DNA from: Jackrogersella multiformis
Lineage: Eukaryota > Ascomycota > Sordariomycetes > Xylariales > Hypoxylaceae
DNA: 64,000 nt
NCBI GenBank assembly: GCA_902806575.1
Contig: CADCXD010000005.1
Span: 1,922,001-1,986,000 of the forward strand
Direction: 5' to 3'
The number at the start of each line of letters is the position of its first letter. Within the stretch, counting starts at the first letter, position 1. Position numbers and translations under genes: made by a program. This document shows, one piece after another, positions 11,714-23,800 of this stretch. The notes below the pieces were generated by a model. That model was not told the DNA's origin and did not search any database. It worked only from the letters and a program-made list of their open reading frames with translations.

Positions 11714-13571
11714 AGACATATTTTCGCCGGGTCTAACAACCTTGGAAGACAAGGCATGTCATGGGATATATTTCTATGGGAAGGTGATCTTGGGATGATG
11801 CAGGTTAGAATCGTGACATGAATCACTAGCTGGATAACGAGACTAAAGGAGTATAGCGGATAATAGTTGCTAAAGAACTCTTTCGTATAAAGCGGCTGTA
11901 GGAAGTGGGTTCGTGAGCTCGGTCACAATGTAGTACCTCTTAGGGATATTATCACGAAGACATACATTGAACTTAATGTGTCTAGGTGGTAATATGCTTC
12001 AAACCAGAATTTATCTACCCTAGGTAGGTAGTGTTCAACACTTTCTACTTTCTTAGCAGTTTAGATTCGCAGGAAAGCTTTACCATGCTGCCATGAAGGA
12101 TTAGGTACCTATGTACATATATAGTTTAGCGGGTTCGGGTCCACCCGCTTCAACGACGGGATCCTTAGCCTCGATTTAACCTTAGTGAAATCCTTTAACC
12201 TTAAAGCTAGGGCATTGGTAACGTCGTTTATGAAAGGACATTGGAGTAATACTTAACCGAGACGGGCATCGGCGGGTTAGGTACGTTGTTAATAACAAGC
12301 AAGATGTAAATTGCATCTCCGTGAACCTTACTATCGCAGTATGGGTAGGTGATCTTGGCAAAAGTAATTAACTCGACCGAGATGAAGCTATACATTGACG
12401 TAATTATTAATTTGAACTCCATGAACTCCGCTACCAAAGACTGCAAAGGGACAAGTGTCCACGACGATAGAGTCAGATTTCGAATCGTCGAGACGGATGG
12501 ATAATTGCCGGATCATTTTCTCCGCTATTTAGAAATGTGAGAGGACGAATTGGGATATGGGAGCTGGGAGGCAACTTGTGGCGTACACCTACATAGTACA
12601 GGAGAAAAAATGTACCGTATCATGATGTATGTCGCGCATGAGGCTTGTGCGTGACCTTCTGAGTTATGAAGTAGGATTGGCGGGGCGTTCTGTAAGTAAG
12701 TTCAATCGAGATTCATAATGATGAAATCGTAGATGTAGATTTCGGATGTAGTCTAGACCCGGCATCTCCATAAAACAACACCTAGAAAGTCATGGTGTCA
12801 TTGTGGGCATTGCCCTACCTAAGCAACCAATTGAATCATGTTGCTGGATGTTTCCCCTGCAGTATTTTAAGTTTTTTCTGGAGCAGAAGCTCCTGAGAAA
12901 ATGAGACCTGATTGGCCGAGCAATCCCGAAAAGGGAAGTAAAGACATCATGCATGTCAATTGTCCGCTAGGTTACTAGGTACTTCTCATCTACGTAATCT
13001 AGGTACAGTACGTATATGTGAAATCGAGGTAATGGGTATTCTCATTGCTGATCATGATGAAATCGATTACTGGTTTAGATGCATAGCAATTACTGATGGC
13101 AATTCACATGTTTAACAACACCTCGGTCTACTCGGTGTGGGTAAGCGTGGGCTTCATTTGTGCGAGGACCTGGAAATCCATACACATTCTGCGCAAGTGG
13201 TGACGTCAGGCAGCCCAGGGGAAGCACTTAAACCAATGAACTTAATGCAGCTTTTCATCCAAGCTTCCTGAAGAATGGGGGCCGTAAGCGTCCTACCTAC
13301 CTACTACCATGCAGCTGGCATGTAAGTAGGAACCCGACTGCCCGATTCAAAGCGGGATACCTACCACTGGATACTCTAAGCTGTTAGTTACTAAGTAGTG
13401 CTGGTAGTGGTAGGAATGGTAGGTAGGACAAAGGTTGAACAGATGATGACGTACATTACTCGCTCACACGACGTCCCTAGTGCTATCATTTACGTACTCT
13501 ACTCAAGGAAGGTTAGAGGCACCCATATTTTAAAGCATCAATAGGTGACAAACGAGAGCTCAGAACCTTTC

Positions 13572-13577
13572 TATAAG
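13572..13577 (+). promoter_or_regulatory. Probable TATA element of Grg1
   Basis: TATAAG lies about 145 bases upstream of the Grg1 start codon and is followed by a pyrimidine/CA-rich leader (13580-13717, with repeated ATCAAACATC units). That layout fits a strongly transcribed fungal gene. It is inferred from position only. Confidence 0.4.
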
Positions 13578-13717
13578 AACCTCTCACCTCCCTTCTACTA
13601 ACATCTTTTATTAATCTTTCATCATCACAATCAACAAGTTTCTCACACCTATCACTCAACATCAAGACTATTCCATCAATCAAATCAAACATCAAACATC
13701 AACCAACTACTATCATC

Positions 13718-13989
13718 ATGGACAAGATTCAGAACGCCGCTAACTATGTCACCGACTCCGTCAAGGGTGCCACCAGCACCGCCTCCAAGGAGGCTAACAA
13801 GGAGGTCGCAAAGGACAACAACGCGAACGTCGGCACTCGGTAAGCAATCTTCACACTGCTGATTTTAATGATAAGAATATTAACATGGCTGTTAGTGCAT
13901 CAGCTGCTAAGGACGCCCTAGGCGACAAGGTTGACGAGAAGAAGCACAACACTTCTGCCGATGTCAACAAGGAGTCTGTCAAGCACTAA
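13718..13989 (+). CDS. grg1: Glucose-repressible protein Grg1/Ccg-1 family
   Basis: Two exons (13718-13839 and 13896-13989; 56-bp intron GTAAGC to GTTAG with an ATTAAC branch site) encode 71 residues, the usual size of this family. The protein starts MDKIQNAANYVTDSVKGA and continues with KEANKEVAKDNNA and GDKVDEKKHN, closely resembling Neurospora GRG-1/CCG-1. It is small, hydrophilic and Lys/Asn/Ala-rich, with no membrane segment. The family is strongly induced by glucose limitation, stress and the clock in Neurospora; the biochemical role is unknown. It stands alone, with a long upstream intergenic region (over 2 kb) that would fit complex regulation. High confidence in family; regulation here is inferred from the family. 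Confidence 0.93.
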
Positions 13990-14726
13990 ATTCCTTCCGT
14001 CTACTCGACTCCAACCACATGATTAGACGAATTGAGATTGGGAAACATGATTAACATGGGCGTCTCGGGACGGACTTTTCCTTATGACGAGGTGGTATGG
14101 AATGATGGATTCGATTCCCTGGAGATTTATAATCTCCTGTAGGCTTTTACAATACCCCTAAGATAGCTTAGAATTGAAGCTGAAATTCATCGTCAACTGA
14201 TTTGACTCCTTTGTGTGATGATGAGTATATGCCACATTTTGCTGTTAAACCACATGTTGGTCACTGTTAATATACAGGCCTTCGAAATTTAATGTTTCCG
14301 TTACCAACTTGGTGTAGAATCTAAAAAAGATTGGATAAAAAAATCCATGGTCGAGTACGATCATGGAAATAAACCATGGATTTTTTTTATCCAAACTAGA
14401 CAGACAGCTGGCAGGTAAGTTAATACAAGCTGAGCCTACTATCTCTATGCAGATACAATGTAAATCCATACTGTTATGCTATTTCCATTTTAGGCAATTC
14501 TTCCCCATACTACAACGGCGCACGTACCCCTAGCGTGGTTCCCCACTTGATCCGACCGAATTCCATTGAATTTGTTCCAGAGTGTCAGAGTTTCTCATCA
14601 TAGCTTCTGTCATCATAACTTCTGTCAACTCACACGTCGGAGCTCCTTTATCCTACTGCATTTATTTCCTATCTACACAAAGCAAGCACGCGTTATTTAC
14701 TCAAACAACTAGATCATTGATTTACA
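13990..14726. other. Intergenic spacer between Grg1 and EBP-like gene
   Basis: Contains a strong inverted repeat (14329-14396, listed separately). Otherwise it holds the Grg1 3' flank and the promoter of the next gene; I see no gene. Confidence 0.6.
14329..14396. repeat. Hairpin-forming inverted repeat, arms of about 22 bp
   Basis: The left arm (14329-14350, GATTGGATAAAAAAATCCATGG) and right arm (14374-14396) are reverse complements except for one extra T and one terminal mismatch. They enclose a 23-base loop. It could be a small fold-back element or a 3' processing/terminator structure for Grg1, although it lies about 340 bases beyond the stop codon. Confidence 0.85.
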
Positions 14727-15526
14727 ATGACTTCCTTCAAAGACTCTTTACCTCCCGATCTATTCGATGAGACCACCCTCGTTTCCTTAGCATCAACTGT
14801 CGCGATTCTAGCAACTGCCTATCTCTTGTCTCTCCAAGCGCTAGACCGAACTACGTCGGCAAGCCATCGCTTCCTGTTCATATGGCACGCATTCGATGCT
14901 TTGATACACTTCATCCTCGAGGGAAGCTTCCTCTACCACTGCTTCTTCTCCTGGATCCCTCTCTCCAGCGTGTCCAACCCGCATGCCTTAGCGCCGACCG
15001 CGCATAACTTCCTCGGCTTCACCAACCGCGCCTATGGCCCACAAGCTGCTGGTGACAACCCGTTCGCCAAATTGTGGATGGTGTACGCGAAGGCGGACCG
15101 GCGGTGGGCGGGAGCTGATTTAGTATGGCTCATTGAATATCCTCTCCGACAACTCTCTTTGTCGCTAACATAGTCGATTTCCCCCAGGCCGTTATCAGTC
15201 TCGAACTCCTAACCGTCTTCGTGGTCGGCCCGCTCGCCTGCTATATCTGCTACGGCATCGCGAAGAAAGACCCGCGCACCAACATCGTAATGATCGTGAT
15301 CGCGACCATGGAGCTCTATGGCGGCTTCATTACCTTCTGCCCCGAATGGTTGACCGCAAACTACAACCTCGACGCGAGTAACTTCATGTACAAGTGGGTG
15401 TACCTGGTCTTCTTCAACATGCTGTGGGTCTTTATCCCGCTTTACGCCATTTGGGTCGCCGTCAAGGATATCAACGACGCTTTTGCCGTAAGGAACAAGG
15501 CCGCGACGGCTAGCAAGAGGAGATGA
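14727..15526 (+). CDS. EXPERA-domain protein, emopamil-binding protein-like sterol Delta8-Delta7 isomerase
   Basis: Two exons (14727-15122 and 15188-15526; 65-bp phase-0 intron with a GCTAAC branch site and CCCCCAG acceptor) give 244 residues. Five hydrophobic segments are visible: about 17-37, 48-74, 133-156, 163-182 and 201-223. The domain signature is HAFDALIHFILEGSFLYHC. Residues equivalent to those reported as essential in mammalian EBP appear to be kept: His61 and Glu65 (HxxxE), Glu174 (ATMELYGG), Asn209 and Trp212 (FNMLW). EBP isomerises the Delta8 double bond of sterols to Delta7 in the ER membrane. Fungi normally use the unrelated Erg2 for ergosterol, so this may be an accessory or alternative isomerase. 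The C-terminus is basic (KAATASKRR), compatible with ER retention. Confidence 0.88.
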
Positions 15527-16053
15527 TCCGATTTATAGATATCCGGCGGTTAGGAGGAGACTTTGCTTGAATTGCATATGTTGCTTGTTTAATCACACTG
15601 ACCAGCCTGCATCTACCGATACAGATATGATACCCATTCTAGCCATTACTTGCTACTAGCAGGATTTGTTCTCATTTAACAACCCACATACCAATTCAGA
15701 CCATTTAGGGATCTTAGGTTTATGATCATGTTTGTCCTCGATGTAATTTATTGTAAACAAATCACTACCGGGGTCACAGGATTAGGCCTTCATAAATCCG
15801 CCTGGACGTATTGCCTTGCCTTTCGATTTACATAGCCGCCGTAGCCTGCATATTCATCGAAATGGGCAAATCAGATATTTCGATAACAACTCCGCACCAC
15901 CGCCTCGTTGGGCATAACACTCACAAAACGGATGGCTGTGTTATGGACGCGACTAAGCATCAATACTGTTATATAACAGTTAAGTAGAAAAATATTCCTT
16001 TGAATCTGAAACATCTCAGGCTGAGGTTAGATTCTAAATAATTTTTTACGCCA
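15527..16053. other. Intergenic spacer
   Basis: 3' flank of the EBP-like gene and promoter of the interrupted membrane-protein gene. Nothing else is recognisable. Confidence 0.6.
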
Positions 16054-16651
16054 ATGCCGTTAACCTCATCCAATGTGGCTCTAGCCACTATCGTATACAC
16101 TTATGTTTTTACTTTTCTCGCGATTCTCTCGTTGGCTATTCACAGCTTCATTCGTATTAAGGACTTCGTTAGAATATCAGCCGAAGACTTCTCGACTTTC
16201 TTTGCAGTCTTATTGACATTCGGCCTTGTCGGCCAAATTACCTGGGCGGTCATTGACGAGGGTCAAGGCCAGCATATGACTGATATAACGCAGAACCAAT
16301 TCGATCTAATGGCAAAGGTATGTTATATGGAAGACGGCATATGATATGATTACCGATGAACTAGTAGTATAGAGCGCCGCTAACCAATTACCGTCGCCGG
16401 TCTAGTCTCTACTAGTAAGCGAAGCACTATGGGCTCTTGTAAACACATTCATTCGACTTTCCGCCTTGATCCTACTCCACAAGACTTTTGTCTCAACAGA
16501 AGTATACCGGCTCCAGTCGATAACCATAGTAGGGATAACAATTCTGCAGGGAACCACTGCTTTGCTTACCGCGATACTCATTTGCCGTTCTATCACAGCA
16601 TCCTGGGACTCGCAGGTTCAGGGAACATGCGGCAACCAGACTGTGGCATAT
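16054..16651 (+). pseudogene. Rhodopsin-domain (PTH11-like) membrane protein, 5' half before insertion
   Basis: Exon 1 (16054-16317, 88 codons) and exon 2 (16406 up to the break at 16651, 82 codons) are joined by an 88-bp GTATGT to TCTAG intron. The N-terminus has a hydrophobic segment (ALATIVYTYVFTFLAILSLA), then SFIRIKDFVRISAEDF and GQGQHMTDITQNQF, typical of the fungal rhodopsin/PTH11-like seven-helix domain. Further membrane segments follow (LVNTFIRLSALILL; ITILQGTTALLTAILICRS) and a Cys loop (GTCGNQTVAYCDKG) in which the frame is cut. Everything from 16652 belongs to a retrotransposon. The 5-base target copy CATAT (16647-16651) is repeated after the insertion, and the reading frame resumes exactly at 32510. 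Such proteins are candidate surface receptors; the ligand is unknown. Confidence 0.85.
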
Positions 16652-19600
16652 TGTGACAAGGGCAATAGAGCTTGGAACTGTAGTTCAATTTCAAATAATA
16701 ATTCTTTATGGTCTTAAGGTCCTTGCCTTCTTTTTCTTCTTGCGAAACGAGGCGTAATAATTTATATATATATAATCTGAATATCTTTTTAAGCGTTATT
16801 AACGCTTTTTTAATCTTATTAATTTAATTTTATATATATTAATTAAGTTTTTTAATTAATTTTATTTAATAATTTTATTTTATAAAGTTTATTAACGTAT
16901 TATTTATAAAGTTTTTAAGTTTAATATTTTTTAATTAATTAATTTTTTTATTTTATAAGATATTTTATTTTACTTTAATTTTTAATAAAGTTTATTATTT
17001 ATTTTATTTAATAAATTTTAAATTTTATCGAGATTATTATACGTAAAATTTAATTAAAGTTAAGAAATTTTTAATTATTAATACGATAAAGTTTAATAAA
17101 TGAAATATAAAATAAATTATATATTTTTTATTTTTAAAAAAAAATAAGTTTTATTATAATAAAAAAATTATTTATTAAATTTTAAAAAAGCTTATAAGTT
17201 TTTTATTTAACTTTTTAACGAAAAATTTAATTTTAATATTTTTTATATTTAATATTATAAGTTAATTTATTTTAAAAATTAATATATATTTTTTTATTTA
17301 TTAACGGTTTTATTTTAAATGTTTTTATATATTTTAATATATATATAATTTATTTTCGAAATTACGTAAAATGTTCGTAAAAAAATTATAAATTATTAAA
17401 TAATAATTATAATTAATATAAAAAAAAGTATATTATATTAATAAAAAAATATTATTATTATAAACGAATTTTATAATCGTAAATAAATTTTTTTAATTAT
17501 TTATTTTATAATTAATAAAAGCTTTAAAATAAACTTTTAAAATTTAATTAAACCGTTTTATTTATTTATCGATTTATAAATAAAATATAATATTTATACG
17601 AGATTTAATATTTATTAATTTAAAATTTTTATTAAAAATAATTTTTAATATTATTTAATAAAAATTTTAATTAAATTATTAATTTTTTTTTCTTATTTTA
17701 AAAGAAATAAAATAAATTTATTATTACTTAAATAAAGTTATAACCGTTCGATAAAAAAAAGTTAATAATAAAATTTATAATGTAATTTTATTAATTAAAA
17801 ATATTTATAAAAAACGTAATAAAAGATTTTATTTTATTAATATTTTAAATAATTTTATACGTAATTTTAAATAATATTTTTAATATTTAATTATTAAAAG
17901 TTTTAAATAATTAATTTTAAGATTTTATTTATTTTTATATATTTAATAACGAGAATATCGTGTTTAATAAAAATGACTTTTTTTTAAAGTTTTATAAATA
18001 TTTAAAGTTTTTTTATAAAGTAATATTTTTAAAAAGATTCTTAATTTACATAATATCTTTTAAATTATTTAATAAAGTTAAAAACTTAATTAAATATAAT
18101 AAAATTATAAAAAAATTTTAATATAATAAAAATTATTATTAAAAAAGTAAATAAAATTCCTTAAAAATATAAAAAATGTTTATTGTATAAAACCGATTTT
18201 ATAAGTTAATTTTTAATTTCTCTTTTTTTAAGTCGATATTACGGTAATTTTAAAAAAATATCGGCTTTATTATTTTACTTATTTAATTAATAATTAATAA
18301 TAAATTAATATAATAAAAGTTTTTATATTTATTAAACTTAACGTTAATTTAAAATTTTAATTATTATAAAATAAATTAAGTTTTAATAATTTAAGTAAAT
18401 TTTAATTTAATATTTAATTTTTTTTAAATATTAATATTATTTTTCAAAAAAGTTTATTATAATTAATAAATTTTTATCGTAAATTTTATATTTTATTTTT
18501 ATCGGTATAAATTTACGAGAATAATAAATTATAAGTTTAAATTTAAATTTATTTTTTAAAAAAAAACGGCGTTAATAATATAATTTAAAATATTAATTTT
18601 TATATAAATTTATTTTAAAAAGTTAAAGTAAATTATAATAAAGGCTTAAATAAAATAAAATTTAAGTTTTTTAAAAGATTTATTTATTTTTTCGGTTTAT
18701 TTTTAATCCTTTTTATTTCCTTTATTTATATTAATTATTAATTTTATTAATTTTAAAAACTTTTTTATAAATCGTTAGTAAAAGTTTATAAAGCCGATAA
18801 ATTATTAAGATTTTTTTAATAATTTAAACGTTTTTTAATTATTAATATAATTAATTTTATTTTATATTATTAAAATGTTATTAATTTTAATAATATAATT
18901 AAAGAAATTTATTTCCTGGATTTTTTAAAAATACTTTTACGGGTTAATTATAAAATAATATTTTATGAACTTTTTTAAGATTTTTTTAATAATTTTATCG
19001 TGTTTTTTTATAATATTTATATAAATAAAAAAGTTATTTAAATATATTAAAAAACTTAAATAATAAGGTTTTAAAAATTATTATTTATTATAAATTAAAA
19101 AGTTATAAAAATATTAATTAATTTAAAAAATATAATTAAATATTCGAAAAAATTATACTTATATTAAAAAGTTATTTTTTATTTATCTTTTTTTTAAATT
19201 TTAATAAATTATTTTTCGATTTTAAAATAAATTTATAATTTAAATATTAAAAGTATAAAGTATCGGATAAAAATAATAATATTATTTAAGCTTTTATAAT
19301 TTATTACGAACCGAAAAAAGGTTTAAAATTTTAACTTATTTATAAATATTATAAATATTATATAAAATAAAATTAATTTTTAAATATGTTTATTATTAAG
19401 CATTTTATTTAATTATAATTTTAACGTATTAAATTTCTTTTCGTTTATAACGTAAAAAAGTCCTTAAAAATATTTTTCTTTTTTAAAAATTAATAACGTA
19501 ATTTTATAATTAATAATTTAAAAAATATTATTTTATTTCTTTCGTTATAATATATATTAATTTATAAAATTCTTTAAAAACGTTTTTTAACGTTTTATTT

Positions 19601-20699
19601 ACTTTAATATTTTTTATTATCGTTATATTAATTAACTTTTTTAAATTATTTAAAGTTAAATTAATATAATATTTCCGATAATAAAAAAAATTAAACTTAA
19701 TCTTTTTAAAATTTAAAAAGAAATTTATAAGTTTATAAATTTCCATTTATTATTATAATATAATAACATTACATTCGTTATTTAAAACGTTTAATTTAAA
19801 ATTAATTTTAAAAAAATAATCTTTTTAATAAAAAAAAATCGATATAATAACGTTTTATAAAAAAATTTAAATTAAATTAAAAGTTAATATAAATCGTGTA
19901 TATTATTTTTTAATAATTAATAACTTTTATTTCCTTATTTTAAAAAAAATATTATTAAAATTAAGCTTTTTAAGTTTAATAATATTTATATTTAATATTT
20001 TTTTATTATATATTAATATTATATTAATAATAAATATATATTTTAAAATTAATTTTAAATAAAGTTTTTTATAACTTTTATTTTATTTTTAATTAACCTT
20101 TTAATTACCACGGTTTAACGTATTTTACCTTAATTAAATTATAAAATTTAATAAAATATAATATTAAAGTTATTTAAAATTTTAAATCGGAATTTTTAAT
20201 TTCCATAATTTAAAAATAAAATAATTCTTATAAAGTTACATTTATTTACACTTTTTTTATAATAAAAGTATAAATTAAGTATTATTATTTTAAAGTTATT
20301 TTACGAAAGAAAATTTATTTAAATTTAATAATAAATCTTTATTATTAACGTTTTTTTTTAACGAAATAAAAAAAAAGTTAATAATTATTACGTTTATAAT
20401 ATTAATAAGATTTTTTATTTTTTTATTAATTTATATTTATTTAATTAATTTTTTACGGCATTTTTATTATTAAATTAAACCTTATTATTTTAATTTAATT
20501 TTAATTTACTTTCGTTTTTAAGTTTATCGTTATTTTTTAAAGATTAATTTTAACTTAAATTAAAGCGATTTTTCTTTTCGTAATTAACTTAATTTAACTT
20601 TAAGGATTTTTAAATTAAAACGAACCTTTCTTTTTTTTTAAATATTAAAATTAATTAATATATTTTTATATATTTAACTTACTTTTTAAATAATAATAA

Positions 20700-20848
20700 T
20701 ATTATATATTAATAAGTTAAAATAAAGGTCTTAAAATAATTATTCTTCTTAAAAGTGAAAGTAAAGTTAATATCTTAAAGAATAATTAATAAGTATAAAG
20801 CATAAGCCATTACTTTAATTATAAACCATATAATTATAGCTTTTTATA
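20700..20848 (-). repeat. 3' LTR of nested element
   Basis: 149 bp, direct repeat of 30141-30289, differing mainly by G/A and C/T changes. In the minus orientation of the element this is the 3' LTR. Confidence 0.82.
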
Positions 20849-23800
20849 ATATCCCTTTAATAAAAAAATAAATTAATATCCTCGTTAATTATAAGTTATT
20901 ATTTCATTAAATTAATTTTATTAAACTAATCTTTAATGTTTAATAAGTGTATTAAGTATATTAATATTATCCTTTTTTTTATTATTATTATCGTTATTAA
21001 TTAAAACGCCGTTATTATTATTTAATAACGTATCTTCGTAAACGAAACATATATTATCGAAATCGTTAAACGTTCACGTTTTAATTATAAATTTAATCTT
21101 TAATAATATAAATATCGATGTTTTAGTTAATATTATTATTAATTTTTTTATAACAAATATAATTAATTTAAGCATAAAAGTTAATCTTTTAATTCGTGAC
21201 GTAATTACGATAATAAATATAATAAATAATATTAATTATAATTTAATCTTTATAATACCTTTCTTATAATTTATAAAAATATTACGCGTATTTTTTACGA
21301 TTATTATAACTTTAATAATATTTATTAAAAGCTTTTTTATTAATTATTATTATTCCTTAATAATCGAAAAAACTTTTATAATTAATGCGTATTATTATTA
21401 TAATTATTAACTTATATTCGTTATTATTTATTATAAAGTATTAATATTTAAAAATGTCTCGTCGTCGTTATTAATTATTATAATTATTATTTTATTAATT
21501 ATAATTTTTTAAAACTTCGGCTTTATATTATTATTTTTATATATTAATTAAATTAATCCGGTTAATTTTAACTTATTATATAACTTTTTTAAAAAAGTCT
21601 TAACGTTCTTTTTTACGTTTTTATTAATACGAAATACCTTAAATACATTTTTATTTAAAATTTTAAGGGATACTTTAATGATAATTTCTGCCTTTTAATT
21701 AATAACTTCGCTTTATTAATTTATCTCTTTAAGTTAATTTTAAATTACTTAATAAAGGATCGTTATTAAAAGAATTCTATATATTAAGATTTTTAATAAC
21801 GTTTTAATAATTAAAATAACGTTAAATTATAAATAAAACGATATTATTTTTATTATTTTTACGTAATATACCTTAAGATCGGTAATATTTATTAAATCTT
21901 TATCGTTATCATTTTAAATAAATAACTTATTTTAAAAAGTTTATCGTTATTAAAATTTATTATCGTTTTATATTTTAATAATTTTAAATATTTTATTAAT
22001 AATTACCATTTATTTATCGTTAAATAAATATTAATAAATTTATTTAAACATTAAATTAATAATCTTTTTAATTAAAGCCTTAAAAAGCTTAAGTATTAAT
22101 TTCTTTATAAGAAACATTATAAAGTAAAAGGTAAATGAAAAAACTTTTTTTATAAAGTTAAAGTTTATAAAAGAAAAAAAAAAAAAGAGAAAAAAGAAAT
22201 TTATTATAAGGAAATTTTTTTTTTTAATAAATATAAGTAAGAAAAATATTTATATAAATAAAAAATATAAATATAAATAAATATATTATACCTTATCGTC
22301 GCTAGGTAAATATTAATATATTTATAAGTTATTTTAATATTAAAATATTTAATTTCTTTCCGATTTAATTATAATTTTATTATAACTTAAGTATTAAAAT
22401 ACTCGAATAAAAACTTTAATAATAATTATAATTATTACTTTAATCGTAATTACTTAATAACTTATAACTTATTTACGCTTTTTTTTATCTCTTTAATATT
22501 ATTCGTAAATCGTACTTTTCGTGTTATAATAAATCTTAATTTTATAACTTTTAATAATCTCTTTATTAAAATTATAACTTATAATCTCGTTAATTTTTTA
22601 ACGGCGTTAATAATTAAATAAAAAGAATTAATTAATTATTATTAATATAATTTAATAATATATTTTCGATAAGTTATTTTTTTAATATTTATACGATTAT
22701 TTTATTATTTAACGTATATTATTACTTATTTACGATTAATTATATTAATTCGTTAATTAATTTCGAAAGTATATCGTTAAAAGTTTACGTATTTTTAAAA
22801 GGTTATATATTAAGGGGTTATAATTTATTAATAAATTTAATATAAAATTAATTAAATAATAAAAAGTATTTCTTATTATAATCGTTTAATAATATTATTA
22901 TGTTTTAAATAAATAAACTTCTTAAATATTATTAATTAAAAGTTAATAAATAATCTTTTCATTATATAAAGTATTTAAAAATAAAACGTCTTTTTTATTT
23001 ATTTATTTATCGATTTAATAACTTTTTAATTTCGTATAATACTTAATTACTATTATCTCTTTTTACGACGATTTAACTTAATTATAATTATCTCTTTACG
23101 TAAGGATCTTTCCCTTAAAGAATTTTAAACAATTAATTTATTAATATAACTTTATAAATTTACTAATTATTAAATAATTTAAACTTATACGTAAATTTAT
23201 CGATTCGTTTTAAAATTAATAATAATTTAATATATTATATTAATTATTTATAAAGCGGTTTGCTTAATAATACATAACCTTTATATAATTTAAAATAAAT
23301 TAATTTATCTTTTTTAAAAGAAATAAAATTATATTTTAAATTATAATAAGCTTTTACTTTAATAATTATAAAATTAATATATTCTTTTACTTCTTTTTAA
23401 TAATATTATCTTAATATATTATAATTAATTATATTCTTTAATACTTTTAACGAAATGATAATAATTTATAACTTAAAACTATATATTAATTCATTAAATA
23501 ACTTTCCGGTTATTAATAACTTAATATTATTAAGGTTATATTATAACGTTAAAATTATCTTTAACCACGGTACGTTACTTAACGAATAATAATAATAAAT
23601 TATTACCTTAATTTCTTAATTACGTCGTTTTATTATACCATTAATTTAAAAATAATAACTTATTAATATAATTAATAATATCTTAAATTAAGTAAATAAC
23701 GTTTATTATATCTCGTTATTAAATTTAACGTTTTTATTTAAAATTACCTTATATAAAATATCTTAATTTAATAATATAAATATTTTAAAGAATAACGTAA

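Larger units (their letters stand above)
11366..13717. other. Long intergenic region, no gene seen
   Basis: About 2.35 kb without a credible coding region; short open frames lack conserved motifs and codon structure. It contains a small tandem repeat (11685-11713) and scattered TAGGTA repeats near 12020, 12960-13020 and 13290-13430. The right end is the promoter of the Grg1 gene. Confidence 0.65.
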
